64,000 bases of DNA. Origin: Phenylobacterium sp. NIBR 498073. Lineage in GTDB: Bacteria; Pseudomonadota; Alphaproteobacteria; Caulobacterales; Caulobacteraceae. A program made the position numbers and the translations under genes. Of the stretch, positions 44,425 through 54,035 are shown piece after piece (positions within the stretch are counted from its first letter, which is position 1; each line of letters begins with the position of its first letter). The stretch spans positions 3,257,001 to 3,321,000 of the forward strand of contig NZ_CP114599.1 in the NCBI RefSeq assembly GCF_027286305.1, read 5' to 3'. The notes below the pieces were generated by a model. That model did no database searches, was not told the DNA's origin, and worked only from the letters and a program-made list of their open reading frames with translations.

Positions 44425-45833
44425 ACCAGCAGCCCGCTCAGGGTGCGGTCGGCGTGCTGGGCCCGCCAGGCCAGCATCGCCTGGGCCTGCGTCAAAACCC
44501 GCCCCGGCTCGCTCGCCAGCGTACGCCAGCTCGGATCGGCCGCCAGGTCGAAGCACAGCCAGTCACCGTCGGCGAATTGCACATAGGCCTCGGTCTCGGT
44601 TCGCCGCACCGCCAGACTCTGGCGCTCCAGCCGCCGGTCCCAAGGCCAGACGTGCGGCCCGCGCGGAATGTTCCCGAACCGCCAATCGAACTCCCAGTGC
44701 GCCGCCTCGCGCCACCAGGGCGGATCGCCCCCTTCGAGGAACGGCGTGAGCGGCAGCCCGTCGCACTGGGCCGGGACCGCGATCCCCATCGCCTCGCACA
44801 GGGTCGGCAGCACGTCGACGTTCTCGGTGAAGCGCTCGACCACCGAGCCATGCGCCTCGCGCCGGCGCGGATCGCGCACGATCCCCAACACGTGATAGCT
44901 GGCCTCGAAGTAGCCGGCCTTCTGGACCAGCCCCTGGTCGCCCAGCTGCTCGCCATGGTCGGCGGTGACCAGGATGAAGGTGTCGTCCCATTGGCCAGCC
45001 GCCTCCAGCGCCGCCCAGACCCGCCCGAGCTGGTGGTCGACCTCGCTGACCATGCCGAAGTACTGCGCCTGCAGCCTGGCCATCTCGTCCGGGTCGCTCG
45101 GCGCGGCCAGCCCCGAGGCCAGCAGGCCGTCGTGCAGCCGGTGCCGCGCCTCGCCCGCCGGGACCGGCGGCGGGACCTCGGCCGGATCGTACAGAGAGGC
45201 GAACGCCCCTGCCGCGGCGTATGGCGGATGCGGGCGCAGCTGCGAGAGATGTGCGAACCAGGGCCGGTCCTGACGCCCCAGCCACTCGAGGAAAACGTCG
45301 GTATGGAACGCCGACAGGCTGTGCTCGGCCGGCCGGTCCGGCTCGCCGGCCAGCGCTCCGTCGCTATCGTCAGGTACTTGGTGGCCCAGGTCCCTTAACC
45401 AGCCGATCCAGGCGCTCGGGTCGTGAGTCGTGAAGTCCAGCCCGACCTCGAAGCCGGGCAGCACGCCCTCATAGGTGAAGAGGCGCGGATCCTTGCGGTC
45501 ATTGACGTCGCGGGGGTCGACCGCCTGATCGGTGTAGCCGAACAGGGTCGGGGCGTATCCGGCGCGAGCGGCGGCTTTCGCCACGTTGTCGAGTCTGCGA
45601 TCCAATGGCGTCCCGTTGGCGACCACCCGGTGATTGAGTTGGTAGGTCCCGGTGTAGAGGCTCGCTCGCCCCGGCCCGCAGGGCGCGGCCTGGCTGTAGT
45701 GCCGGGCCAGGCGCACCCCTTGCTGGGCCAGGCGGTCCAGGTTCGGCGTGCGCACGATTGGATGGCCGGCGCACGACAGGCAGTCGGCGCGGAACTGGTC
45801 GAGGGTGATGAAGAGGATGTTCACGCCCGCCAC
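44391..45833 (-). CDS. sulfatase-superfamily phosphonate monoester hydrolase-like enzyme
   Basis: 480 residues, GTG start (a second GTG is three codons in). Sulfatase/alkaline-phosphatase fold: NILFITLDQFRADCLSCAG, the formylglycine motif CGPGRASLYTG, and late metal site TADHGEQLGDQGL. The segment NHRVVANGTPLDRR and GYTDQAVDPRD resemble the phosphonate-monoester-hydrolase/phosphodiesterase branch, which is promiscuous for phosphodiesters and sulfate esters. No signal peptide, so cytoplasmic. Needs a formylglycine-generating enzyme, not found here. Confidence 0.9.
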   Translation of the reverse strand: MAGVNILFITLDQFRADCLSCAGHPIVRTPNLDRLAQQGVRLARHYSQAAPCGPGRASLYTGTYQLNHRVVANGTPLDRRLDNVAKAAARAGYAPTLFGYTDQAVDPRDVNDRKDPRLFTYEGVLPGFEVGLDFTTHDPSAWIGWLRDLGHQVPDDSDGALAGEPDRPAEHSLSAFHTDVFLEWLGRQDRPWFAHLSQLRPHPPYAAAGAFASLYDPAEVPPPVPAGEARHRLHDGLLASGLAAPSDPDEMARLQAQYFGMVSEVDHQLGRVWAALEAAGQWDDTFILVTADHGEQLGDQGLVQKAGYFEASYHVLGIVRDPRRREAHGSVVERFTENVDVLPTLCEAMGIAVPAQCDGLPLTPFLEGGDPPWWREAAHWEFDWRFGNIPRGPHVWPWDRRLERQSLAVRRTETEAYVQFADGDWLCFDLAADPSWRTLASEPGRVLTQAQAMLAWRAQHADRTLSGLLVQDGGVGRWPE

Positions 45834-45905
45834 ACTGGACGCTGCGCGCCTTCAGGGGAAGCGGCCTAGCCTCGCGACCACGCTTGCGCTTACCCTCGCG
45901 CCCGC

Positions 45906-46598
45906 ATGACTCTCACCGACCTCAGCCCGCTGCCCCTGACCACCGTCGTCGGCGCCTTCCTCCTGGCGTTCCCGGCCCTGTTCTCGATCGTCAATCCAGT
46001 TGGGGCTGCGATCACCTTTCACCAGGTCACCGAGGGACGCACCGACCGCCACGAGCTGGCCTGGCGCATCGCCTTCAACGCCTTGCTGATCCTGCTTGGG
46101 TCGCTGCTGCTGGGCGGCTACATCCTGAACTTCTTCGGGGTCAGCCTGGGCGCGCTGCGGGTCGCGGGCGGGCTGGTCGTCGCCATCCGCGCCTGGCAGC
46201 TCCTCATGCAGCCCGAGGCCCAGGAGAACCGCAAGGCCAACGCCGCGGCCTCGGCCGAACAGCACGTGCAGGAGGACGTCGCCTTCTTCCCGCTGACCAT
46301 GCCCTTCACCACCGGCCCTGGCGCGATCTCGGTGGCCATCGCCCTGGCCTCGCAGCGCCCGGCCGACGGCCACGGCGTGTTCTCCTTCTTCGCCGGCGTC
46401 AGCATCGCGGCTGTCCTGGTCGCCCTGCTGGTCGGGATCTCCTACCGCTGGTCCGGCAAGGTGCTATCGCTGCTCGGCGCGTCCGGCGCCCGAGTGATGT
46501 CGCGGCTGGTGGCCTTCCTGCTGCTCTGCGTCGGCGTCCAGATCATCTCCAGCGGCCTGGAGAGCCTAGTCACGTCGTACCTCAAGGCCGCGACTTAG
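45906..46598 (+). CDS. MarC family membrane protein
   Basis: 230 residues, six hydrophobic helices. MarC/SNARE-like signatures: FPALFSIVNPVGAAITFHQV near the N-terminus and FPLTMPFTTGPGAISVAIA in the second half, the two related halves of the fold. Once thought to give multidrug resistance; true role unknown. Its leader is shared divergently with the 44391 gene. Confidence 0.94.
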   Translation: MTLTDLSPLPLTTVVGAFLLAFPALFSIVNPVGAAITFHQVTEGRTDRHELAWRIAFNALLILLGSLLLGGYILNFFGVSLGALRVAGGLVVAIRAWQLLMQPEAQENRKANAAASAEQHVQEDVAFFPLTMPFTTGPGAISVAIALASQRPADGHGVFSFFAGVSIAAVLVALLVGISYRWSGKVLSLLGASGARVMSRLVAFLLLCVGVQIISSGLESLVTSYLKAAT

Positions 46599-46660
46599 GG
46601 GCTCCGAACATTGCGATTCCGACCTCGGGGGGCTAACACGCGCCCCGAAGGAGCCCCGCC

Positions 46661-47983
46661 ATGATCCCCCGTTACGCCCGCCCGGAAGCCGCCGCCATCT
46701 GGGACCCGCAGACGCGGTTCAAGATCATGTTCGAGATCGAGGCCCACGCCGCCGACAAGATGGCCGAGTTGGGCGTGATCCCGAAGCAGGCCGCCGAGAC
46801 CATCTGGGCCAAGGGCCGCGACGCGGTGTTCGACGTCGAGCGCATCGACGCCATCGAGCGTGAAGTGAAGCACGACGTCATCGCCTTCCTGACCCACGTC
46901 ACCGAGATCGTCGGCCCCGAGGCCCGCTTCCTGCACCAGGGCATGACCTCGTCGGACGTCAACGACACCGCCCTGGCCGTTCAGCTCAGCCGCGCCACCG
47001 ACCTGCTGATCGACGACGTCGACCTGGTCCTGGCCGCCCTGCAGAAGCGCGCCTTCGAGCACAAGCTGACCCCGACCGTCGGCCGCAGCCACGGCATCCA
47101 CGCTGAGCCGACCACCTTCGGCCTCAAGCTGGCCGGCCACTACGCCGAGTTCCAGCGCGCCAAGGAACGCCTGGCCATGGCCAAGTTCGAGATCGCCACC
47201 TGCGCGATCTCCGGCGCGGTCGGCACCTTCGCCAACGTGTCGCCGGAAGTCGAAGCCCACGTGGCCGAGAAGATGGGCCTGGCCGTCGAGCCGGTCTCCA
47301 CCCAGGTGATCCCGCGCGACCGCCACGCCGCCTATTTCGCGGCGCTCGGCGTCGTCGCCAGCTCCATCGAGCGCCTGGCGGTCGAGATCCGCCACCTGCA
47401 GCGCACCGAAGTGCTTGAAGCCGAAGAGTTTTTCGACGTCGGCCAAAAGGGCTCGTCGGCCATGCCGCACAAGCGCAACCCGATCCTCACCGAGAACCTG
47501 ACGGGCCTCGCCCGCCTGGTCCGCTCGGCCGTGGTCCCGGCCATGGAGAACGTCGCCCTCTGGCACGAGCGCGACATCAGCCACTCGTCGGTGGAGCGCG
47601 GCATCGCCCCGGACACCACCATCCACCTCGACTTCGCCCTGCGGCGCCTGGCCAACGTCGTCGACCGCCTGCTGATCTATCCGCAGAACATGCTGAAGAA
47701 CCTCGACCGTCTCGGCGGCCTAGTCCACTCCCAGCGCGTGCTGCTAGCCCTGACCCAGAAAGACATCAGTCGCGAGGGCGCCTACGCCGCCGTCCAGCGC
47801 AACGCCATGAAGGTGTGGCGCGGCGAAGGGAACTTCCTCGACTTCCTCAAGGCCGACCCGGAAGTGATCCTGTCCGACGAAGAACTCTCCGAGCTGTTCG
47901 ACAACGGCTACCACTTCAAGAACGTCGACGTGGTCTTCGCCCGCGTGTTCGGCGAAGACGCCATGAAGGCCGCGGCGGAATAG
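46661..47983 (+). CDS. purB: adenylosuccinate lyase
   Basis: 440 residues. Fumarase/aspartase superfamily with the signature SSAMPHKRNPI (~268-278), TSSDVNDTALAVQL (substrate-binding loop 1) and GRSHGIHAEP. It acts twice in purine synthesis: SAICAR to AICAR, and adenylosuccinate to AMP. Monocistronic here, 11 kb from purC-purS-purQ. AAGGAG precedes the ATG. Confidence 0.97.
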   Translation: MIPRYARPEAAAIWDPQTRFKIMFEIEAHAADKMAELGVIPKQAAETIWAKGRDAVFDVERIDAIEREVKHDVIAFLTHVTEIVGPEARFLHQGMTSSDVNDTALAVQLSRATDLLIDDVDLVLAALQKRAFEHKLTPTVGRSHGIHAEPTTFGLKLAGHYAEFQRAKERLAMAKFEIATCAISGAVGTFANVSPEVEAHVAEKMGLAVEPVSTQVIPRDRHAAYFAALGVVASSIERLAVEIRHLQRTEVLEAEEFFDVGQKGSSAMPHKRNPILTENLTGLARLVRSAVVPAMENVALWHERDISHSSVERGIAPDTTIHLDFALRRLANVVDRLLIYPQNMLKNLDRLGGLVHSQRVLLALTQKDISREGAYAAVQRNAMKVWRGEGNFLDFLKADPEVILSDEELSELFDNGYHFKNVDVVFARVFGEDAMKAAAE

Positions 47984-48079
47984 TTCCGTCGCGCGCCAAG
48001 TCAGGCTAGAGATCGGTCATGATCACCACCGCATGTGGTCGGCGGCGCTTCTGGCTCCGCCGCACCCAGGGTCCGACCT

Positions 48080-48118
48080 GCAGCGTATGACGCTCCTGAG
48101 CTGATCAGGCGACGCTGC
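48080..48118 (+). other. two-stem hairpin in the purB-aminotransferase gap
   Basis: GCAGCGT (48080-48086) pairs with ACGCTGC (48112-48118), and inside it CCTGA (48095-48099) pairs with TCAGG (48105-48109). It lies 97 bp after purB and 60 bp before the aminotransferase ATG. It may be a leader structure or the purB terminator; there is no T-run. Confidence 0.45.
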
Positions 48119-48178
48119 GCGCCCGCGCCGCGTCAATGGACGGCCCAGCGCCGTCGGCGACATTTTCGAGATCCCATC

Positions 48179-49405
48179 ATGACCGACCACTCCACCGCCT
48201 GGGCGCAGCGCTTCAGCGAGCGCATGTCCCGCGTCCGCGCCAACGAGATCCGCGAGCTGCTCAAGCTGCTCGACCAGCCCGACATCCTCTCCTTCGCCGG
48301 CGGCATTCCCGACCCCGGCCTGTTCCCGTCCGAGCGCATCCAGGCAAGCTACCAGGCGGTCCTGTCCGACCCGGAGCTGTCCCAGCAGGCGCTGCAGTAC
48401 TCGGTCAGCGAGGGCTATCTGCCACTGCGCGAATGGCTGGCCGAGCGCATGGCCGCGCATGGCGTCGCCTGCGGCCCCGAGAACATCATGCTGACCGCCG
48501 GCTCGCAGCAGGCGCTCGACCTGCTGGGTAAGCTGTTCCTGACCCGCGGCGACACCGTGGTGGTCGCCCGCCCGACCTATCTGGGCGCTCTGCAGGCCTT
48601 CACCGCCTACGAGCCGAACTATCTCGACCTGCCCGACGGCGCCCTGGACGGCGACTTCGACGCAAAGAGCCTGATGGCCGGCCGGGCGCCGAAGCCGCTC
48701 GGCTATTTCGTGCCCGACTACGCCAACCCGACGGGCGAGAGCCTGACCATCGCCCAGCGCCAGGCGCTGCTGGAGCTGGCCGACGCCACGGACATGACGC
48801 TGATCGAGGACGCCGCCTATCGCGAGCTGCGCTTCGCCGGCGAGGCCCTGCCCAGCCTGCTGACCCTCGACATCGCCCGCTCCGGTTCGATCGAGCAGGC
48901 CCGCACGCTCTACTGCGGCACCTTCTCCAAGACCATTTCGCCGGCCCTGCGGCTGGGCTGGGCCTGCGGCCCCAAGGCGGTCATCGAGAAGCTGGTTCTG
49001 CTCAAGCAGGGCAGCGACCTGCACGTCTCGACGATCAACCAGATGGTCGGCTGGCGCACCGTCACCGAGGACTATGAGCAGCACCTGTCGCGACTGCGCA
49101 ACGCCTACGGCGCGAAGGCTCAGGCGACGCTGGACGCGCTCGCTCGCCACATGCCGCAAGGCGTGTCCTGGTCCAAGCCGCAGGGCGGCATGTTCGTCTG
49201 GCTGCGCCTGCCGGAAGGGTTCGACGGCAAGGATCTGCTGGCCCGCGCCATCGCCGAGGAGCGTGTCGCCTTCGTGCCCGGCGCGCCGTTCTTCGCCGAG
49301 ACCGCCGCCGACAACACCATCCGGCTCAGCTACTCGCTGCCGTCCGCGGACGAGATCGACGACGGCGTGGCCCGCCTGGCCCGGCTGATCGCCCGACAAG
49401 CGTAG
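48179..49405 (+). CDS. PLP-dependent aminotransferase (class I fold, LysN/2-aminoadipate type)
   Basis: 408 residues from the ATG at 48179. Fold type I: ILSFAGGIPDPGLFPSE at the N-terminus, TAGSQQALDLLGK (PLP phosphate), FVPDYANPTGES (PLP N1/O3 contacts), and catalytic Lys in CGTFSKTISPALRLGW. The sequence order fits 2-aminoadipate or multisubstrate aminotransferases rather than MocR, since no HTH precedes it. Exact amino acid unknown. The tail closes at IARQA. Confidence 0.92.
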   Translation: MTDHSTAWAQRFSERMSRVRANEIRELLKLLDQPDILSFAGGIPDPGLFPSERIQASYQAVLSDPELSQQALQYSVSEGYLPLREWLAERMAAHGVACGPENIMLTAGSQQALDLLGKLFLTRGDTVVVARPTYLGALQAFTAYEPNYLDLPDGALDGDFDAKSLMAGRAPKPLGYFVPDYANPTGESLTIAQRQALLELADATDMTLIEDAAYRELRFAGEALPSLLTLDIARSGSIEQARTLYCGTFSKTISPALRLGWACGPKAVIEKLVLLKQGSDLHVSTINQMVGWRTVTEDYEQHLSRLRNAYGAKAQATLDALARHMPQGVSWSKPQGGMFVWLRLPEGFDGKDLLARAIAEERVAFVPGAPFFAETAADNTIRLSYSLPSADEIDDGVARLARLIARQA

Positions 49406-49511
49406 GGGCTGCTGGAGAGACCGCCCCTTCGCGCCACTTCGCAGGTGCGCGTAGGCGGCTCCTCGCGAGGCCGTCATTTGGTCAAGCCTCGCCTGGGCGC
49501 TAGGTTCACGC

Positions 49512-51428
49512 ATGAAAACAAGGATGAACCCCCGCGTCTTTTGGGGCGCGAGCGCGATCATCGGCATCTTGCTGGCCCTCGCGACGTTGGCGCCAGGAGC
49601 CTCTGATTACGTCTTTCAAGCGGCCCAAGGCTGGGTGATCGACACCTTCGGGTGGTTCTACGTCGCGGCCGTCGCCGGCTTCCTGTTCCTGGTGCTGGTG
49701 CTGGCCTTTGGCCCGAGCGGCAAGCTCAAACTCGGCCCCGACGACGCCGAACCCGAGTTCCCATACCTGTCCTGGTTGGCGATGTTGTTCGCCGCCGGCA
49801 TGGGCATCGGACTGATGTACTTCGCGGTCGCCGAACCCATTCAGCACTATGCCTCGCCGCCCGAAGCCGCGCCGAAAACCATGGACGCCGCGCGCGAAGC
49901 GATGGTCATCACCTTTACACACTGGGGGGTTCACGCCTGGGCGATCTACGCCCTCGTCGGCCTCAGCCTCGCCTACTTCTCGCACCGCAAGGGCCTGCCG
50001 CTGACGTTGCGCTCGGGGCTTTCACCGCTGCTGGGCAAGCGGGCGGATGGGCCGATGGGCGACGCCGTCGACATCTTCGCAATCTGCGGCACGCTGTTCG
50101 GGATCGCGACCTCGTTGGGTCTCGGCGTCGCCCAGATCAACAGCGGCCTGAATTATCTCACCGGCCTTCCGGCCGGTCCGGCCGTACAGGTCGGGCTGAT
50201 CTTGCTGGTGATGGCGGCGGCGACCATCTCGGTTCTGACCGGCCTCGACAAGGGTGTGCGTCGGCTTTCTGAACTCAACCTCATCCTGGCCGTCGGGTTG
50301 ATGCTGTTCGTGCTGATCGCCGGCCCGACCGGATTTCTCGCCAAGGCGTTGGTACAGAATTTCGGTCTCTACCTTGATCACTTCTTCGTCCGCACCTTCA
50401 CGCTCTACGCCTACGAGCCGAGGGCCTGGATGGCGGATTGGACGCTGTTCTACTGGGCCTGGTGGATCGCCTGGTCGCCCTTCGTCGGCATGTTCATCGC
50501 CCGCATTTCACGCGGACGCACGGTCAAGGAGTTCATCGTCGGCGTCCTGCTGGTACCGACGGCCTTCACCTTCCTCTGGATGACAGTGTTCGGAAACACC
50601 GCGATCAGTCTGGACATGGGTCAGGCCGCCGGCGCCATCTCCGAGGCCGTCGCAGCCGACCTCTCGACGGCGATCTTCCATTTTCTCGAGCACCTGCCCG
50701 GAGCCGGCTTCACGTCTGCGCTAGCAGTCGCCCTTGTGGCGGTGTTCTTCGTCACCTCCGCGGACTCCGGCTCCTTGGTCATCGACACCATCGCCTCGGG
50801 CGGCGCGGACGACACGCCGCGCTGGCAGCGCGTCTATTGGTGTTCGCTGGAGGGGCTCGCCGCCGCCCTTCTGCTGCTGGCCGGCGGTCTTGGCGCGCTC
50901 CAGGCCGCGACCCTCGTGGCGGCCTTGCCGTTCGCGATCATCATGATCCTGCTGGCCTTCGGCCTCGTGCGCCAGATGAACGCGGACCTGGCCGGCGTCA
51001 GCGTCGCGACCGAAGCCCCGCCGCTCGCCGAGCGCGTCAAACGCATCCTGGCTCCGGCGCGCCGTCGGGACATCGACGCCCAGTTGAACCGCCACGGCGT
51101 TCCGGCCCTGAATGAGGTATGCGCCGCATTGGCCGCAGAAGGGGTGGACACCGCCGAAGTCATCCTCGACGCAGCCACCGCGGCGCTGAAGGTGCGCCAC
51201 GCAGGCGGCGCCGACTTCGACTATCGGTTGACGGCCATGTCGCGCCCGTTGCCGGCGTTCTCGGCGCTGGAAGCGCCGGAAGGCCGCCGCACTCAGGAGT
51301 GGCGGCTGATGTCACAGACCGGCGCATCTCGGCGCCGCGACGTCACCGGCTTCACCCGCGACCAGCTCGTCTCGGACATTCTGGCGCAGCTGGAACTTTG
51401 GCGCCGCGACGATCGCCCCGCGCCCTGA
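49512..51428 (+). CDS. BCCT family betaine/choline/carnitine transporter
   Basis: 638 residues. Twelve hydrophobic helices to ~residue 490, with the BCCT signature MADWTLFYWAWWIAWSPFVG followed by FIARISRGRTVKEF. GMGIGLMYFAVAEPIQHY lies in the third helix. A ~140-residue soluble C-terminal domain follows, as in BetT-type carriers where it senses osmotic state. Imports choline or a compatible solute with Na+ or H+. Confidence 0.95.
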   Translation: MKTRMNPRVFWGASAIIGILLALATLAPGASDYVFQAAQGWVIDTFGWFYVAAVAGFLFLVLVLAFGPSGKLKLGPDDAEPEFPYLSWLAMLFAAGMGIGLMYFAVAEPIQHYASPPEAAPKTMDAAREAMVITFTHWGVHAWAIYALVGLSLAYFSHRKGLPLTLRSGLSPLLGKRADGPMGDAVDIFAICGTLFGIATSLGLGVAQINSGLNYLTGLPAGPAVQVGLILLVMAAATISVLTGLDKGVRRLSELNLILAVGLMLFVLIAGPTGFLAKALVQNFGLYLDHFFVRTFTLYAYEPRAWMADWTLFYWAWWIAWSPFVGMFIARISRGRTVKEFIVGVLLVPTAFTFLWMTVFGNTAISLDMGQAAGAISEAVAADLSTAIFHFLEHLPGAGFTSALAVALVAVFFVTSADSGSLVIDTIASGGADDTPRWQRVYWCSLEGLAAALLLLAGGLGALQAATLVAALPFAIIMILLAFGLVRQMNADLAGVSVATEAPPLAERVKRILAPARRRDIDAQLNRHGVPALNEVCAALAAEGVDTAEVILDAATAALKVRHAGGADFDYRLTAMSRPLPAFSALEAPEGRRTQEWRLMSQTGASRRRDVTGFTRDQLVSDILAQLELWRRDDRPAP

Positions 51429-51430
51429 GC

Positions 51431-51453
51431 GGAGGCCCCCGCCGGGGGCCTCC
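51431..51453. terminator. 10-bp hairpin between convergent BCCT and thiolase genes
   Basis: GGAGGCCCCC (51431-51440), loop GCC, GGGGGCCTCC (51444-51453), a perfect stem 2 bp after the BCCT stop and 8 bp from the thiolase stop. No T-run. Serves both directions by inference. Confidence 0.6.
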
Positions 51454-51461
51454 GGGGAAGA

Positions 51462-52700
51462 CTAGACGCGCTCGACGATGATCGCCGGGGCCATGCCGCC
51501 GGCCGCGCACATGGTCACCAGACCGCGCTTGAGGTCGCGGCGTTCCAGTTCGTCGAGGACGGTGCCGATGAGGATCGAGCCGGTGGCGCCGATCGGATGG
51601 CCGAGCGCCATGGCGCCACCGTTCACATTGACCTTCTCGCGGTCCAGCTTCAGGTCGCGGATGAACTTCTCGGCCACCACCGCGAAAGCTTCGTTGATCT
51701 CGAAGAGGTCGATGTCGTCGATGGTCAGGCCCGCCTTGGCCAGCACCTTCTGCGCCGCCGGCACAGGGGCGTTGAGCATCAGGGTGGGGCTGTCGCCCAT
51801 GTTCGCCATCGCCACCACGCGGCCGCGGGCCTTGAGGCCGTTCTTGGCCGCATAGGACGGCGAAGCCAGCAGCACCGCCGCCGCGCCGTCGACCACGCCG
51901 GACGAATTGCCTGCATGGTGCATGTGAGTGATTTTCAGGTCCGGATAGACCTGACGGATCAGGTCGCCATAGGTCGTGCCCTTGTCGTCGATCGGCACGT
52001 TGGCGATCATTTCAAACGACGCCTTCAACCCTGACAGGCCCTCGAGCGTGGTCTGCGGGCGCGGGAACTCCTCACGGTCCAGGGCCAGCGAGCCGTCTTC
52101 GCGATAGACCGGCACCAACGACTTGTCGAAGCGGCCTTCCTTGATCGCGACATCGGCGCGCTGCTGGCTCAGCAGCGCCAGTTCGTCCAGCGCCCGGCGG
52201 TCGATGCCTTCCATCGTGGCGATGGCGTCGGCGCAGACGCCCTGCTGGCTCTGCGGGTGGCGCGCGCGCAGGCGCAGATTGCCGCCATCCATCATCGGCG
52301 GCGTCGACGGATCGCCCGTCGAGGAGGTGTAGGACATCATCTCGGTGCCGCCAGCGATCACCAGGTCTTCCATGCCCGACATGATCTGCGCGGCGGCCAG
52401 GTTCACCGTCGTAATGCCCGAGCCGCAGAATCGGTCGAGCGTCATGCCGCTGGCCTTGACGTCATAGCCGGCGTCAAGCGCGGCCATCCGGCCGAGGTCG
52501 CCGCCCTGCTTGCCGCGCTGGCTGGAGGTGCCCCAGATGATGTCGTCGACTTCGCCGGTCTTCAGGTTGTTGCGCTCGGCCAGGGCCTTGAGCACCGTCG
52601 CGGCCAGGTGCTGCGGGTGAAAGTCGGCCAGCGCGCCTTTGCCGACCTTGCCGATGCCGCGCGGGGTGCGGCAGGCGTCGATGATCAGGGCCTCGGGCAT
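51462..52700 (-). CDS. acetyl-CoA C-acyltransferase (thiolase)
   Basis: 412 residues from the ATG at 52700 (AGGAAGGA 7 bases upstream). Thiolase active-site residues are in place: nucleophile Cys in DRFCGSG, His in NGGAMALGHPIGATG, and the second Cys in TMCAAGGMAPA. The opening EALIIDACRTPRGIGKVGKG matches FadA/FadA5-type degradative thiolases. Splits 3-ketoacyl-CoA in fatty-acid or sterol-type beta-oxidation. No partner hydratase/dehydrogenase is adjacent. Confidence 0.96.
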   Translation of the reverse strand: MPEALIIDACRTPRGIGKVGKGALADFHPQHLAATVLKALAERNNLKTGEVDDIIWGTSSQRGKQGGDLGRMAALDAGYDVKASGMTLDRFCGSGITTVNLAAAQIMSGMEDLVIAGGTEMMSYTSSTGDPSTPPMMDGGNLRLRARHPQSQQGVCADAIATMEGIDRRALDELALLSQQRADVAIKEGRFDKSLVPVYREDGSLALDREEFPRPQTTLEGLSGLKASFEMIANVPIDDKGTTYGDLIRQVYPDLKITHMHHAGNSSGVVDGAAAVLLASPSYAAKNGLKARGRVVAMANMGDSPTLMLNAPVPAAQKVLAKAGLTIDDIDLFEINEAFAVVAEKFIRDLKLDREKVNVNGGAMALGHPIGATGSILIGTVLDELERRDLKRGLVTMCAAGGMAPAIIVERV

Positions 52701-52800
52701 GATGTGTTCCTTCCTGGTGCCTCCGGCGCGCGCCGGATCGTTTGGCGGACACTGGCTCACCCGCCGCCACGTCAGTCCAGCGCAAATGCGCGGCCCGGAG

Positions 52801-53811
52801 TCAGGCGGAGAATATCCATCCCGCCGGCAGCGTCGACAGCTGCACCCCGACCAGGATCACCACGTCCGGCCCGCCCAGATTGACCAGGACGTCGGCCCCG
52901 ACCTGATTGACCGTATAGGGCGCGCCGCCCTCGACCCGGACTCGGTCGCCCTCGCCCGCATTGAAGTCCAGAACCCGATCGATGCCTGCGCCGACGAAGG
53001 TGTTGAAGATGTCGGCCCCGCTCCCGCCCGCGACCGTGTCGCTGCCGCGGTCGCCGCTGATGAAGTCATCGCCGTCCTCGCCGCTCAGGACGTCGCTGCC
53101 TTGCCCGCCGCGCAGGGTGTCGGCGCCCTCGCCCCCGAAGCCGGTGTCATCGCCCATGTTGCCGTAGACCTGGTCGGCGCCCTGGTCGCCATAGAGCCGG
53201 TCACCGTCCTGGCCGCCGACCACCCAGTCGTCCCCCTCCCGGCCGCGGATGGTGTCGGCGCCGACATTGCCGTTGATGTCGTCGAACCGGATGCCGCCGA
53301 CGATCGAGTCGTCGCCTGCGTCGCCGCGCAGATAGCTGTCGCCTGGCCCGTGGTTGGTCCCGCTGACGACGACGTCGTTCCCCGCCCCGCCGTAGATGGT
53401 GTCGTAGCCGCCGCCGCCGTCGATGGTGTCGTCGCCGTCGTGTCCGCGCAGCAAGTCGTCGAACGAAGCGCCGATGAGGCTGTCGTCGCCGTTCAGGATG
53501 GTCCGGAACGCGGCCGGCATGTCGCCGTCCGCGGCCAGCCCGAGGATCCGCGTCGCCGAAGCTGAAAATGCCGAGACGTCGAAGTGCAGGTAGCCGGACA
53601 GGTTCTCCTGGATATGGTTCAGCTCGCCGCCCGCCAGCCGCCCGGCGCCGTCGAAGCTGAAGTTCCCGAACAGCGCGACCCGATCGCCGAACGCGCCGTC
53701 AGAATAGATCCGCCCGGTGTTGGCCAGGGTGATCACACCGCCGAAAAGGATATTCAGATCAACGGTGTCCATATTGACGCCGAATCTGGCGCCGGCCTTC
53801 AGAAACGCCAT
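52801..53811 (-). CDS. RTX calcium-binding repeat protein
   Basis: 336 residues from the ATG at 53811 (GGAG 6 bases upstream); an ATG at 53838 is the alternative. The N-terminal ~115 residues have no helix or signal peptide (NILFGGVITLANTGRIYSD). Then about a dozen RTX nonapeptides (GGAGND, GDAGDD, REGDD) and a ~70-residue C-terminal block ending GWIFSA. From LRGDAGDD onwards the protein aligns without obvious gaps to the protein at 1-1000, including the non-repeat island FDDINGN. Likely a type I secreted protein; no exporter nearby. Confidence 0.88.
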   Translation of the reverse strand: MAFLKAGARFGVNMDTVDLNILFGGVITLANTGRIYSDGAFGDRVALFGNFSFDGAGRLAGGELNHIQENLSGYLHFDVSAFSASATRILGLAADGDMPAAFRTILNGDDSLIGASFDDLLRGHDGDDTIDGGGGYDTIYGGAGNDVVVSGTNHGPGDSYLRGDAGDDSIVGGIRFDDINGNVGADTIRGREGDDWVVGGQDGDRLYGDQGADQVYGNMGDDTGFGGEGADTLRGGQGSDVLSGEDGDDFISGDRGSDTVAGGSGADIFNTFVGAGIDRVLDFNAGEGDRVRVEGGAPYTVNQVGADVLVNLGGPDVVILVGVQLSTLPAGWIFSA

Positions 53812-54035
53812 CACCTGCTCCCGTCGGTTCGCGCGCATGACGGGCTCGCCTCAAGCGTGCGTCAATGGTCAACGCGTGCAGGTGGCGCAGTGTTAAGATG
53901 AATTAGGAGTTCGGCCCCGCGCCCGCCGCCGCCAGCGAGGCCAGGGTATCGCGCACCGGGCTTTCGGGTTTCACCCGATCCCTTGCCCGCCCGCAGGTCG
54001 CTTCTCTGCCTGCTTGTAGACATCGGAGCGCAGCC

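Noticed and set aside
48023..49567. 514-residue minus-strand frame
   Set aside because: Antisense to the aminotransferase; shadow composition.
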